Source of the DNA: Lithospermum erythrorhizon | Lineage: Eukaryota > Streptophyta > Magnoliopsida > Boraginales > Boraginaceae | DNA length: 64,000 bases | Direction: 5' to 3' | Assembly (NCBI GenBank): GCA_019722365.1 | Contig: JADFUC010000382.1 | Span: forward strand, 79,965 to 143,964 | Shown: piece by piece, positions 34,526 through 49,620 of the stretch | How positions within the stretch are numbered: position 1 is the first letter of the stretch | How the letters are laid out: each line of letters opens with the position of its first letter | The notes under the pieces: model-generated | Seen by the model: only the letters and a program-made list of their open reading frames with translations | What the model was told of the DNA's origin: nothing | The model's database searches: none | Position numbers and translations under genes: made by a program

Positions 34526-36918
34526 TCAATCATCAAGAGGATCATCAAGAGGATCTACGCTTCTGCTTCGACTACGGCTTGGGCTCCTGGGATCGGCCCT
34601 AGGTGGAGAGTGCTCCCTAACAGGGCTTGCAGCATTATATGGTGGAGACCGATCCCCCCTCACTGGACTTCTGCTGAGACTCCTTGAGTACCTTGTTGGA
34701 GTGCGTGAGAATGACCTCTCTCTCCTCATGCTCTTTCTTGGGGGTGAAATAGACCTGCCAAATTGGACATTATACTAGGTTAGACAATAATGACATGAGT
34801 AACAAAATAATAAATCTATCATTTAAAGATTGAAGAAATTAAGAATTTAGACGCCTTATAGCTAAAAATAAGGAGAAACTGCATCTGAAATGGAAAAAGT
34901 TATACACCTTGAATGCTCTCTCCTCTCTGGAGAAGGCGAGTAATTGCGGTGGTGAGGCCTGGCATAACGTGAAGGAGGTGACCGCGAGTAACGAGGAGAG
35001 CGGGAATAGCGAGGAGGAGACCTTCTGCGGTCATAACCTCGACCCCTGTGACTACTTTAATAGAATAAGAAACAATTAGCAACTCTAAAAAATTTACTTT
35101 TTCGTCATGCTGAAGGGAAATTAAACCCTAGACTTCTTGCACAACAGGCTAAGTCCCTTGATTAAAATGACAACCGACAGTGATCATAATATAATATCAA
35201 AAAATATGTGCTTTACTCGTCTATACTTGGATAAAGTGATAAACATAGATTTGAAAGTAGAAAATAATGTAACAATACAATGATAATGATTGGAAGCACA
35301 TAATGGCATAGCCAGTTTGATTAGGAAAAGCAAATCAAGATGACCAACCTTCCTCGTTCCCTATATCTCATTTCAGTAGGTTTCTTCCTATTCTCCTCAG
35401 CAAAAACAACAGTCAGCTGACGACCTTGAAAGACTTGACCATCCATGACATGCTTTGCTTCTGCCGCATCATCAGGCTCTAAATATTGGACAAAGCCAAA
35501 GCCTCGAGGTTCACTGCAAGATTAAAGAGCAAAAGTCAGATAACACATCGATAAGGTCAAAATAAGCTATCTCGCATTCCCCTAGCCAAGAGGGACAACC
35601 CATGTCCTCATGCAAGTATCACCTCAGAATCGCCAAAAATTTAAGCAATACAATTGCATAAAAAACCCTTATAAGAAAGAGATACTGACATGTGAATACA
35701 AAAAGCAAACATTTGATTTGCTGGAAGCCTGGAACAAATACAAACAGCACTCACATACCACATTAACATCTCTAGAATGCTTCAAAATAGAATCAAACAG
35801 AAGTAACAGCATGTAAAAAAGCTGTGAGAAGTGCAAAAGCAAGCATGTGGGCTGCTGACCTTGCAATTGATAGATTTAAGATGACTTGAAATTCTTCAAG
35901 ACTTGAAATCATGATATCTTCTCAATGTATACAAACTCAATTTCCTTCCAATCTTCATTATGATTAAGATCACCCTTGGTCTCTTACTACTCGATTGAAT
36001 TCAAAGAAACTCTTACTACTTGAATGTGTCAACAACTCTTAAAACTTGATTGGTCTTCAAAACTCTTAATTTCACCGCTTAGTTTCAATGATTCTAACGG
36101 AACAACCCAATTTCAAGTGGTGAGTAACCTCAACAGCTTTAAAGTAAAAGAAAGTTCATTCAAAATCATAAAAGAAAACTTTTCAGAATTTTCATAAAGA
36201 TACAGGAAATGGGAAAGGTGATGACCAAGGATTGAATAAGAAGTTTGACAAAACCAGAAGACAAACACTATATACAGTCTCACCCAGTGTAGTAATCCCT
36301 GGGCAAGTAAACGTCCTTAAGCTGGCCAAACTGCCCAAATGGCCTTCGGAGGTCGTCTGGACTGTTCACAAAAGAAAAAATGTGAGTCACAAACAAATAG
36401 AAAAATGTTGTTGAGAAGGAACAAGAACTCAATTACTCAACCGAAATCATAGGCAGAGATATGAAGAATAATAAACCTACCTCCATTTTAACTCACATAG
36501 ACAATCAAATTAAAAATTACGACAATATAAAGATATGATAAAAAGAGACAGAATCGCCCCCCCCTCCAAAAACATCCTTTGAAAACATTATTTTGTTCAT
36601 TGTCATACACATAGATTAAAGACCAACCTACAAATTCCTTAAATGTTAGGTTTTCGCATGAACAAAATAAATTTTGAATATTCGACCACAAGCCACATTT
36701 AATACCAACATGTACTCTTCAACAAGCGAAACAGCTAATAAGAACTGCTAGTTCAAGAACAGCACTTACCGGCAATCACGGCGAAGGTTACGGACCAACA
36801 GACTAGTTGGACCATCTCTACTACCACGACCTCCATAACGGCCGCCCCTTGGGCTAGGGCTCCTTCCTCTTCTGCCATAGCCTCTTGGTGGTGAAGGAGT
36901 ATAACTTCTTCCTCTCAT
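34526..36918 (-). CDS. SCL30A: SR splicing factor, SCL30A/SCL33 type (5 coding exons)
   Basis: A plant SC35-like (SCL) serine/arginine-rich protein that acts in nuclear spliceosome assembly and splice-site choice. Coding exons on the minus strand: 36918-36770, 36361-36284, 35513-35349, 35045-34908, 34754-34526. They total 759 bp (252 residues), all with GT-AG introns and matching phases. Residues 1-36 are the arginine/serine/proline-rich N-terminal extension of the SCL group (MRGRSYTPSPPRGYGRRGRS). Residues 38-115 form one RRM, with RNP2 LLVRNL (40-45) and RNP1 RGFGFVQY (79-86). Residues 128-252 are the RS domain, with many SP and RS dipeptides for phosphorylation, ending in DPLDDPLDD. A non-coding exon lies upstream. 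The 770-bp intron inside the RRM is the longest coding intron. Which SCL paralogue it matches (SCL30A or SCL33) is uncertain; the family is not. Confidence 0.94.
35514..36283 (-). promoter_or_regulatory. long RRM intron with GAAG motifs
   Basis: This 770-bp intron splits the RRM between DYYTG and EPRGFGF. Its transcribed strand contains at least five GAAG tetramers within 35894-36057 (plus-strand CTTC at 35894, 35918, 35945, 35953 and 36054). In Arabidopsis, alternative splicing of the corresponding long SCL33 intron is controlled by GAAG repeats bound by SCL33 itself. A similar autoregulatory role here is an inference. Confidence 0.4.
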
Positions 36919-39110
36919 TATTTTAAAGCCCGTCTGTGATATTCAGTCATTTTGAACAACTAGTTAGTATAAACAACCAAATAGTAATTCAGAAAAATAA
37001 TAGCCGACAATCATCACTTTTTAAAGCCAAGTTCAATTTCAACTACAACTAAATTTACCATCCATCAACTTGACAACCACAAAGTTTGTAGTTCCAGGTA
37101 TTAAATTTCTACAGCTAATAAACATGATACGGGTTCTATGAGAATGATCATACATTACGAGAAACATGAAGATTCCATCCAACCTTCCTAAAATTATAAT
37201 TACCGTAATATCATTTTCTCAAATCTACCGATAGTTGTAAATAGCGGCACGTAAGCGGTGGTGTGGCGCTTCTGGCAGCGTCGCAGTAAATAGCGGCGCA
37301 ATAACAGATTTTTCGAGTTTCGCCACTATGGATCGGTAAATGTTATTCACAACTTTGGTCATCTACCTAATCTACTTGAAAAGAATATATATAAACAAAT
37401 TACATTGAAAAATATGCTCAAACACCAAATTCCATAACTCAGAACTTGTTTTATGGTGTAGTAAATTGCTTAGAATGATTAGAAAACAGACAACATCTAA
37501 TGCAGGTTTCTACGTATTGATTTCGGGCAGAACAAACACTTTTTTAAGGAAACCCCATGAAACTAATTTCATTCTTTGAGTTAACAAGTCACATTAAGAA
37601 TAATATACAGATGGTGTAAAAATGTAGGATCCCCCCACCCCTCTTAGATTTTGAAATTTTCAAAATTTCCATCAAAATTATACTACTTCCCATCCCAAAA
37701 ATATAATCAAGTTACAAATTTTCATGGTTGACTTTTGAATTTTGAATTCAACTGCTTTTTGTATATGTTATATAATATTTGGTGAAAAGTATACCAAAAG
37801 TTAGTATTTCAACATAATTGAATTATAACATGATACGGAGTAATTTTTATTCAAATCGAAATTATGTATGTCAATTAAAGCTATACTGTCTTATACCATT
37901 ACATATTACAATCTTCTAATCTTCTTAGGATGAAGGTGTAACAAATAATATAGGGCCCCAAACCTTTATCTATTACTTACTCCGTCCCTAAAAGATTGTC
38001 ACATTTGATTTAATGAGTTGAGAGCTTTTTCAATTTTTAGTTGAATAAACTTAATCTGTTATATATTTGTTTAAAAAAATATCAATATGTAATATTTTTA
38101 ACATAATTTACTACTGTATTAAATTAATAACTTTGATTCAAATAAAAATTTTGAATATCAATCAAAATAGTAAAGTTTCTTAATTTTTAATCGTGAAAAA
38201 AGACGAAATATGTGATCTTTTAGGAGGAATGGAGAATTACTTTTTAATAGTTGAAGTTTGAACATAAATATTTTTATTTATTGTGTATAATATTTGATGA
38301 AAATATATCAATGAAAAAAATTTGAAAAGTATTTTTTATTAATATATTTTTCATAAAATATTAGTCTCGGCAATTCATCATTAGGACAATTCGGAACATG
38401 GTATGGATGCATACTACACACAAACTCCTCCCTCCTCCTGCCACCCGTCCCCCTCCCTCCACCCCAACTTGGGAGCATCTTGAGGCATTAGAGCAAGTTA
38501 ATGTTGAATAAAGGCAGGATCAGAAAATAGTAAAAAAAGACGAGGAAATAATCATCAAAAGCCATACCAATCTTTTCAATAAATCAAAGAATTCTTATAA
38601 AATCGAAAATTACTTGCCAACAACTATAATCGAAACAATCGATAATTTTGACCAATAAAAATCAAACGAGACTGATATTTTTGGAATGGAGGGAGCACAA
38701 AATACTCCCCCTCCCAAGAAATTGTCCAAATTTGAATCTTGATGGTTGAATTAATCTCAATTATTTTTATCTATATTGTTAATATTTAGTATTTAATTTA
38801 CTATAATCATGAAATCAAAGTTATGTGTGTAAATTATTTTGTTCATTTTGACCATTAAGTCTACATATTTTGTTAATATTAAACTAGACAATCTTAGTTG
38901 AAACACAAAGAACAATAAAAGTAAAAGCAGAAAATTGAAACATAAAAGAGAAAAGAATCAAGAAAAAAAAAACCCCAAAATTTGAATCGATGAAATAGTT
39001 GAAATTTGATCGAAAATTACCTGCAAAAAAGTAAAATAGAGGAAAAGATTGAATCTTGATTTCTTGGAGCTGAAAGAACGATTATCGAGTGCGCTAGGGC
39101 TTCAACAGCA
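36919..39110 (-). promoter_or_regulatory. 5' UTR exon, long leader intron and promoter-proximal region of the SR gene
   Basis: The start-codon exon extends to 36933, where a CACAG acceptor occurs. A donor, TTTTTGCAG then GTAATTTTCG, lies at 39021/39020, so a non-coding first exon begins at about 39021 and runs to roughly 39100. The leader intron (36934-39020) is 2087 bp, unusually long compared with the coding introns (roughly 150-770 bp), mainly because of MITE and AT-rich insertions. The exon assignment rests on splice signals only. Confidence 0.55.
37980..38234. mobile_element. Stowaway-like MITE in the SR leader intron
   Basis: 255 bp, from ctccgtccctaaaagattgt to gatcttttaggaggaatgga, with inverted ends and a left TA duplication at 37978-37979 (the right one has decayed). 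More Stowaway-type ends occur at 37683 (cttcccatcccaaaaa), 38685-38696 (tttggaatggagggag) and 38706 (ctccccctcccaagaa), suggesting nested or adjacent copies. Confidence 0.65.
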
Positions 39111-40808
39111 TTGGGCTTTTAGAGGTGTGCATAAATGGAGACGCTAGCTCGTATCGATCTAAGTAAGAGCGAACGAGGTGCCGCTTGTTGGGCTTTAGGC
39201 GCGGCTTCGTCTCGGTCTGTGTGGCCTGCTTGGAAAAGTTTTTAAAAGGTGAAAAAGCTATTTTATTCCCCCGCCCCAATTTGTAAATTATAATAGTGTT
39301 TGAGGGAAGTTTTTATTTAGAGGCCAGAAATAGTGAGACTACCGATTTCTTTTTATTGTTTCGGTGTGCTTCTAGTCGGACTCGTTTATAAGGAGCTGAG
39401 TCTGGAACCTGGAAAGTTACGGTGCATTAAGTTTTTTGTTCATTGATGATAATAAATGCAAATTATAATATTTAAAATAAAAATATTAACTTTTGGTATA
39501 TTTTTAGATGTCACGTACCATTTAAATCGAAAAAAATTAGGTAATGTCAAGTATATAAGATTATTTTTACCTTTTAGGTTATTTGAATCAATTTGTTCAA
39601 CGAATTTTAGTACACATACTAATTGGAGTGCGTGGAGCAATTTTAGTACATATTTTTTTTTGGATTTTTTAATTGGGCCAATGCTTAGAATGATATATTT
39701 TTGATAAGTATGCATTTGTACCACTTTTTACGTTGAAATTAATTATATGAAGATTAATGAAAATAAATAAATCGTAACCTTACTCTTCTGTGTCTACATG
39801 GCTTGTTAATTTCTACACAATCTAAGGCTATCTTGTTCGTTACAGCATTCATCTTTATTTATTATGAAGATTTTGTTAAAATTTTATAATTTCAATCTCT
39901 TATTGTCATGAATATCTTTTTTATTAAATAGTTAACCAATTGTGAATTAATGGTTTTACTTACTTTGTTAAATGTTAATTAATTTTATTAATGGATTAAG
40001 TAAACTAATTTTATGTTAACCGGGTTGAATTTGACTTTCGAAATAAGTTAGCTAGCTCGGCTCAGGATTAGTTCGCCGAACCGAATCTAAGGCTCCTATA
40101 ATGATCGAGCCAAGTCCAAAATTCTTCAGCTCTGACTCGACTCGTTTACAGCTCCACCTCTACCTATCAACATTAATCAAACATAATGCAGGTTTAAAGT
40201 GTTACTCATTCAAATTCGAATATATGAGCTTTCAAAAGAGAGAATGAAATACCACAAAAGATGTGTATTGTTTCATAAATGCAAATCATGATTCTTGCAA
40301 TATTGATTATTGTAACATTGCCAAAGAACGAATACCAGTAGACGGATGAAGCGAGTCAAGGGTAAAAATTAATGGTTAAGCATCGAGATGAATGTTGTTG
40401 CAAAAGTGCCTTGAATCTGTATTTTTCGCTGGTGTTTCTAAGAGATCCGGACTTGGGTCGGGACTTGTACGTCCACGAAGTCCAGGCGTGGTGCATGGTT
40501 TGTCGAAGAGATCGGGACTTGATCGGAACTGGCGAAGTCCTACCGGGGAAAAATCGAGAATTGGGTAGGGACTTGCTCAAGTCTACACTTGAGTCCCCAG
40601 CAATGACACAGGGCGGAGTTTGAGCCTCTAATGCCCGTCCCACGGTTTGAGTCTTTAACCCTAAAAATCGGTGTGTAGGCTATTGAATAGAGAGTTAGGG
40701 TTAACTTGAATAGTTTAGGTCTTATTATTACATTATACGAATAGTGTAGAAATTTGATTGCGTCGTACGTGTTTCTCACATTCTTACATTTGAGTAGCTA
40801 CACAAGTT
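39111..40808. other. intergenic DNA upstream of the SR gene
   Basis: Should contain the SR promoter near 39110-39400. Further out are AT-rich segments and motifs such as ctagctcggctcaggattag (40051) of a dispersed-repeat type. Open frames here (for example 39440-39724) have no recognisable domain. Confidence 0.4.
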
Positions 40809-42500
40809 TGTTGGTAAGAATAGTGTTCTTTGTAATTACATTACAGGAATAATATAGGCATTAATTACATTAGGTGTGGATGTGGTGATACATCTTTGGG
40901 AGCTGAAGCAGCTACCGTTGTCTGTTGTTCTTAATTTATAATGAAATCGGGTTATGTGAATTCTGTAGTGGATTAGTCCTAACACATTGTTAGGGATACC
41001 ACGTTAAATCTATGTCTCTTTATTTTCAGGTACTTTACTTAATTACTTATCTTAGATTCACATCTATTTGTGCAAATTCACTTCCGTTATAACAAAATGG
41101 TATTAGAGCTTGAATTCAGATATGTGAAGAAAATGGGTTGTGAAAGTATGAAATTTAGAAAAGTTAAACAGGAGAAATAGTTATAGATTAAATTTTCCAG
41201 GATGAGGTTAGTTACGCCCTCCCGTAGTGGGAATTGCCATAGTTTTAGTTCGGTGATGCGGCTAGTTGCTAACTTGAGTAGGGATTGTGATACGTCGGAG
41301 AAGAAGGTCTTGATGGGGCGATGATGGGTCCGAGGGTGGCTGATGTGCGCTACTATTGTATGGAGTTGGGTCTATTATGTCCAAGAGGAGACATGTTCAA
41401 TAGAAAAAGGTTTCATGTGGTATTGTTCCTATTGCTAGTGGTGGTATGCATTTCAAAGGGGACATGACCTTAGTTGCCGATGCTCATACATTTTATACCG
41501 ATGTGTGGGTTCTAGTTCAGTGTATCACTTGTCGTATATGTCTTGGGAGGGGAGTGGTTCTCGATCGTAAGCGGGTTGGATGGTGGCGTCGTTTAGATTG
41601 GCAAATGGGTTTGTCTTGAGGCGGTTGGGGATTGGCTCGGTCGAATTAGAACAGGATGGTAGATTATTCACATTGAACAAGGTTAGCCACGTGCCTCACA
41701 TGACTACGAATTTGTTATCTTTGAGTTTGTTAGAGAAGAAGGGGCTTAGTTTCTTAGGAGAAGGTGGAGGGTTGATTGTCTACAAGGTTTCGAATGTGAT
41801 TATGAAAGGTTTGAAACGTGAAACTTTGTATGTTTTACAAGGTAAGACGTTTTATGGGTCAGATTGTTGTGGCGTTGGGAAGCGAGGTGGAGCGGACAAA
41901 TTTTAAGGTGATAGCGAGTCGAGAGAGGGGCAACACCGATCACTTTCAATAGCCCAATTTTGGCATAACATCACAGGATAGCTCGAGGATGTCCTAAGAG
42001 CACTACCCTCTAGATACTTCTGAGAGGTACGACAATGAAGATGAGTTAGCTCATGCTTTCCTAGTTGTAGAGACTTCGATTCACCGTGTGTCATTGTTCT
42101 TTGGTGTTGAGACTATTTAATGGTATTTGTCATTGGAGAGAAAGAAATTTAGATTACTTGAGAGTCAGGAGATCATAGGAAGGGCCCTTTCGGACATCGT
42201 TTGGGAAATAGAGGTGTATGAATTGCATTTCTCATACTAGTAGGATAGAAGGTAGGCATACTTTGATATACACTAGTTTGGTTTTTATTCTTGTTCTTCA
42301 TATGGTGTTGATGTGGTTAACTGTAGGACATAGATCGAAGGTGAAGAGGATTCTATAGGGGATGAATCCAGCGGTGGTTGGATCACGCCAAGCGATCCTA
42401 TTACGGTAATTGCTGGTGACGAGGACAATATGTGAGGTGGAGGAGGTGTAGTTGAGGGTAATACATCTCTTACAGGGGTGTCGTTTGGACCGTGCACATC
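40809..42500 (+). mobile_element. truncated Ty1/copia element C5 (5' LTR to integrase)
   Basis: A 5' LTR of about 286 bp (TGTTGGTAAGAATAG ... CGTTATAACA, 40809-41094) is followed by aaa and TGGTATTAGAGC at 41098-41109, a nearly perfect initiator-methionine tRNA primer site. Most of gag is missing; a zinc-knuckle trace (YYCMELG) is at about 41350. Then 41580-41906 reads VSHVPHMTTNLLSLSLLEKK and MKGLKRETLYVLQGKT, the protease-to-integrase junction of copia Pol. FWHN at about 41950 marks the integrase zinc-binding region. Reverse transcriptase, RNase H and the 3' LTR are absent. The LTR start is inferred from its TGTT...AACA symmetry. Confidence 0.75.
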
Positions 42501-44139
42501 ATGTCACGGAATGCTTTTTGGCGCATACGGTATGATGCCGTCCTCGGAATTCTCCTCTAATGCTAATCAATTTCATTTTTATTTATTAATTTTGTGGCTT
42601 TTGTGGGATTTGGAGCAACTAATTTCGGGGAGGAAGAGGCGAAATTAGGGGATTTAGGGCGGTTAGGTGGTTTCAGTAGTTAGAGGTGGTGATTTTCATG
42701 CGAGGGAGTAGGGTATTTCGTGGGTTATGATAATTGGGGGAGGGGGAGAGGGTGTGCATGAATTGTTTGGGGGCTAGGGGATTTTGTTTTAATTTTGTAA
42801 TTAAAATAATAATTGTCTTCTTTACCAACAAGATGTAAGCCTCTAAGTATTACTCAAATAGGCTTCTTAATTATAAGTAGGCGTGTCTGGGAAGTACAAC
42901 GTGTTATTATAAAGGTAAAAATATCACTAATCCTTGAGTAGGAATAAGCTTGCTTTGGCAACATTTGATATTTGTAAGCAATGTTCGCAAAATTACGTGT
43001 CCATGGACCTATCACTACGCAATATATGACAAAGAATTAGTAACACCAACTAATTTTTAACACAAAACCGAATCTTTAATTAGAAACGAACAACTGCAAA
43101 TTCCAAATTAGTAATACCTTTTAATATTGGCGCTACCGATCTTGGGTAGCCCATGAACTAAACCTAATGCTGATAACAACTAAAGGTCACACAAAAATAG
43201 TTACAATGACTCCTGCACTGCACCACATAAATAAAAGTTGCTCGATATACATCTTATATATAATGTGTAGGGGTGAATTGGCCAGTTTATAAAGTGAAGG
43301 CTAAGTACTTGTATTTGCATTTTAGCATAGCATTAATTTTTTTTAATTTCATAGTAAGCTTACGTGGGTGTAACCGCCTAACAGAGATAAATTACCATGG
43401 CTAGCTACTTATAAATATTATCTCTTCTACGTAATCTTTCATGGAGTATCGCTTGAGAGAAAATAAAAAAGTTGTTTCATGGTCATACTATCTTTATTTT
43501 CTTATGGTAATTTTCATCTTATTTCTTTTTAGGGTTTTTTTAAATTTATTTATTTTTATTATAATTTTTATTATAAAAATAATAAAATATTCATAGCGAG
43601 ATAAAATTGTGCGCATATAACTAGTTTTAATAAATCACGAAAAGCTAACTACATACAAATATTAGCTAATCCATCACCAACTTATATTCGACTCAACTAA
43701 CATTCGCAGTATGGTTTACTTTTTTAAAATTACCATCACAAAGGCAGTTGAAGACACAATCAAACGAAATAGTGGAAAATCTTTGTTACCGTATATTGAA
43801 TCTGCATAATTAGAAGACGAAGATAATTTCACCAAATTCGCGCCTCTCCCACTATATATGCTGAACTACATACAAGAGTCATACTACTAACAATGGACTA
43901 CTCAAATGATAACAGCTATATGAAGAATATCGACATGAGTTGGTCAAAACTGAATGCTAACAAAGACTATCTATTACTGTATAGATCAGGGGTGAAGTCG
44001 CTGGGGAAGTCGGGGAGGGAGGGGGGAGTTGCGGGGATGGAAAAAAAATATGTTAAAAGATGAGGATGGTAATAATTAAGAAGCGTTAATTTGGAAATTT
44101 AAGCGTACATTAAAGTCGGGGCCCAGGTGAAATATTATT
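42501..44139. other. unassigned AT-rich DNA
   Basis: No supported gene or complete repeat. G-rich patches occur at 42600-42780 and 44000-44040. The rest is AT-rich with no recognisable transposon ends. Confidence 0.4.
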
Positions 44140-44444
44140 TTAAAAATTTATTAAGTAATCGAGTGTCTACTTGCATGGTTGTTAATTGCAAAAAAAGCGT
44201 AAAAAGCACAGTGTGTGGTATTTAGAATCTATCTCCCAATCGGGACCCAGGTAAAAATATTATATTAGAAATTTATTAAATAATCGAGTATTAATTTATC
44301 AGTTTACTCACAGTTGATAATTGCAAAAAAAAATGGCGCATTACAATTTGCTTATCCGAACAAAGGAATTTGGACAAAGTATTATCTTGAGTTTATTAAA
44401 TAATCGTACAGTAATATATAGAGTTTAATGTAGTTGATAATAGA

Positions 44445-44519
<75 letters not shown>

Positions 44520-46090
44520 AATGAATGAAAAAAAGACGCATTATTAATTTAGCACCTATCCTGAGTCGGAACGGTAAAAATATTATCTTAGAGTTTATTA
44601 AATAATCAAGTTTTTGTCCGGTCGTGATAAAAAATAAACAAAGCATACCCGAAGGTAGTGACGAACATATCATTTCTGAGTTTATTATAGAATCGAGTAT
44701 TAACTTTTCGAGTTTCTACAGTAGATGATAATTGTAGAAAAAATAAAGAAAAAAATGAAAAAAGAACAAAAAAACACGAACTATTAATTTAGCACCATAT
44801 CGGGACTAACTAATACGGGACTAACCGTTATTATATCGTCAAAATATTTACGATCAGCCAACATTAGTGTTGAAAATTATAGAAAATGTGTTAACTTATA
44901 ATTTTAGCGTATTATTAATTTAGCACCTATCCTAGTTGGGAGATGGCTTTCATCTTGATAGTTTATTGAATAAGAGATTATTAATTTATCGAGTTTCTAC
45001 TATCAGTGATAATTGCAACAAAAAATTGAAAAATGAACGAAAAAAAGCACGAATTATTAATTTGGCCTTTTATCAGTCGGGACAGGCCAAACAAAATTAT
45101 CTTAAAGAGTTTATTAAATAATCGAGTTTTACAGTAGTTGGTAATTGCAAAAAAATTAACCGAAAAAAGCACGAATTATAATTTAGCGCCTTATCGTGAG
45201 TTGGGCCCGGTAAAAATATTATATTAGAGAGTATTAAATAATCGAGTATTATTAATTTATCAAGTTTTTACTGTAGTTCATAATTGCAAAAAAAAATAAA
45301 AAATGATGCATTATTAATTTAGCGCTATCCACGAGTTAGGAATGAAATAAAATATTCTTAGAGAGTTTATTAAATAATCGACTTTTTATACTTACACTCG
45401 GGCAAAAAAATAAACCAAGCATCTACCCAGGCCTCGCTTGTTGACAAACATATTATCTTAGAGAGTTTATTAAAGGATTGAGTATTAATTTTTTAGTTTC
45501 TACGATAGTTGATAATTGCGAGAAAAAAATAAAAATAAAAATGAAAAAGAAACGAAAAAAACATGAATTATTAATTTAAGCGTATGCCGAGTCGTTATCT
45601 TGGAGATGTTATTAAATGTCAGTATTAATTTATCGAGTTTCAAAAAAAGAAAAAGCAAAAAAAAGGCCAAAGCCAAAGTAGCATGGGCGTGAAGATGGGC
45701 CGATGCTTAGTATGAATTTGTTAAATTACAGTGGCGTGATCCGATTTTTCGAGTCGGGACGTCTTAAAATATTATCTTAGAGTTTATCAAATAATCAGTG
45801 TATAAACATAGTTAATAGTTGCAAAAAAAAAGGAATCGAAAGCAAGCACAAATTATTAATTTAGCACCACATTAACAAAGTCGGAGCAGGCCAAAAATAT
45901 TATATTAGAAAGTTTATTAAATGTCAGTATTAATTTATCACAGTCGGAGACAGGACAAAAATATTATCTTAGAGGGTTTATTAAATAATCGAGTATTAAT
46001 TTATCGAGTTCGAGTCGGGACTGCTTAGAGAGTTTATTAAATAATCGAGTATTAATTTATCGAGTTTCTACAGTAGTTGATAATTGAAAG
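44140..46090. repeat. AT-rich tandem array (minisatellite/satellite-like)
   Basis: At least 15 copies of a diverged unit containing gagtttattaaataatcgag, tattaatttatcgagtttct, acagtagttgataattgc, an A-rich run, and cgaattattaatttagcgcc plus a gagtcgggac block. Unit starts recur at about 44149, 44272, 44394, 44591, 44681, 44958, 45107, 45228, 45363, 45462, 45603, 45780, 45911, 45975 and 46027. The typical spacing is 120-150 bp, with shortened units at the right end. Copies vary mostly by indels. No coding potential. Confidence 0.85.
44451..44515. repeat. (TA)n microsatellite
   Basis: 65 bp of uninterrupted TA inside one unit of the tandem array, which explains the longer spacing between the units at 44394 and 44591. 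Confidence 0.97.
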
Positions 46091-46809
46091 ACATTTTTTT
46101 AAAAGTTGAGGTGCACAAAATGCATCCCGCATGTCTTTTATTTGAAATGTTGAAAAAGTTCGAGGTGTCTATTTAAAATGTTCCCAGTAGTTAAAGGGTG
46201 ACTATATGAAATTTAGCCAATCCAATATTAGCACTTAATATTTTACTGAGTAATTAAAAGTATTCTTTAGGCGCGCATGATCTTCAACAATTTTGGTGCT
46301 TAGCCCATGGTAGCAAATAATAGGACACTTCATCATCAATTAATTAAAAAGATTAGAAAATTCCGACTTCAAATCACAGCAAATCGAGATGTCGAATGAT
46401 ATATCAGGTTAAAATTTGGCAATCATTTCTTGAGTCGAGATTGAATCTCATCTAAAAAAGCGATTAGAAAATTATAGTAATATTAGCTATGAAAAAATCA
46501 CCCATCCACACACCTTCTCTGTACTTTCATCACCATACAAATCGTCATCTTCTTTCACCACTCACTTCCACAACCCCGTCGACTCGTCGAGTATCAAGTA
46601 TTGTTCTTTCCTTTAATTCTTGTTCTCCCCATCTCATTTTTTTTTTCTTTTTTTTTCTTCTGGTTTTTTTCATAATCAGATTTATAATTTCACAACAGAT
46701 TTATACTTTCATTTGTGTATGTTGTTTCTTTGATGTCCTAAAAAATATAATTATAGTTTGAATTATAAGTCTGCAATTGTTTAATTAAATTGATAAAATA
46801 AATGTATAT
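46091..46809. other. unassigned DNA between two repeat arrays
   Basis: No gene supported. A 90-codon frame at 46489-46761 is mostly a T-rich stretch and has no domain. Confidence 0.4.
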
Positions 46810-47240
46810 ATTATGTATTCAGAGTACATATACTCTGTCTTGCACATTTGAGTAAAATCTATTAATCTGAAGTTGTAATGTGTATATGATGTATTTAAAT
46901 TACATATGTACTCTAGTCACGCTCACTAGAGTACAAATATACTTTGGACACTAGGTTCTACTGTGTGGATGTGTATACCATGAAATCAGAGTACATATGC
47001 ACTCTATTGACAAACATTTGAGCCCAAATATACTCATACTACGGAATTCTAAATGTGTAAATATGTATTCAGAGTACATTGTATTATAAACACACATATG
47101 AATACATATATACTCTAAAATACTTAATTATATGAAGGGAATGTCTGTAAATGTATTTAGTGTACATTTGTACTCCAGACACACACATATGAGTACATTT
47201 GTATAATAGACACACACATATGAGTACATATATACTCTAA
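46810..47240. repeat. cluster of palindromic AGAGTACAT...ATGTACTCT repeats
   Basis: Repeated near-palindromes, for example cagagtacatatactctg (46820), acatatgtactctagtcac (46907), cagagtacatatgcactcta (46989), gtgtacatttgtactccaga (47160) and gagtacatatatactctaac (47222). They are set in AT-rich spacers with cacacatatgagtac. The cluster stops exactly where actin homology starts. Two further copies are at 12140-12240. Confidence 0.7.
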
Positions 47241-49490
<2,250 letters not shown>

Positions 49491-49620
49491 CACGATTATT
49501 ATTATTACTATGATTATTACTATTATTATGATTATGATTATTGTTATTACTATTATTAATATTATTATTATCCGCTATATTCTTTTTCTTTCTTCTTATT
49601 ATTATTATTATTATTACTAC
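49491..49620. repeat. ATT/TTA-rich microsatellite
   Basis: Interrupted attattattatta runs at 49497-49572, and a cleaner (TTA)n run at 49598-49618 that ends at the MITE. Confidence 0.9.

Noticed and set aside
39118..40168. Possible hAT-like element (tagaggtgtgcataaatgg at the left, inverted agaggtggagctgtaaacg at the right)
   Set aside because: Only the first seven or so bases match as an inverted repeat and the 8-bp flanks (gggctttt versus cctatcaa) do not agree.
46489..46761. 90-codon frame just upstream of the palindromic cluster
   Set aside because: Largely phenylalanine from a T-run; no domain, and not joined in frame to the actin fragment.
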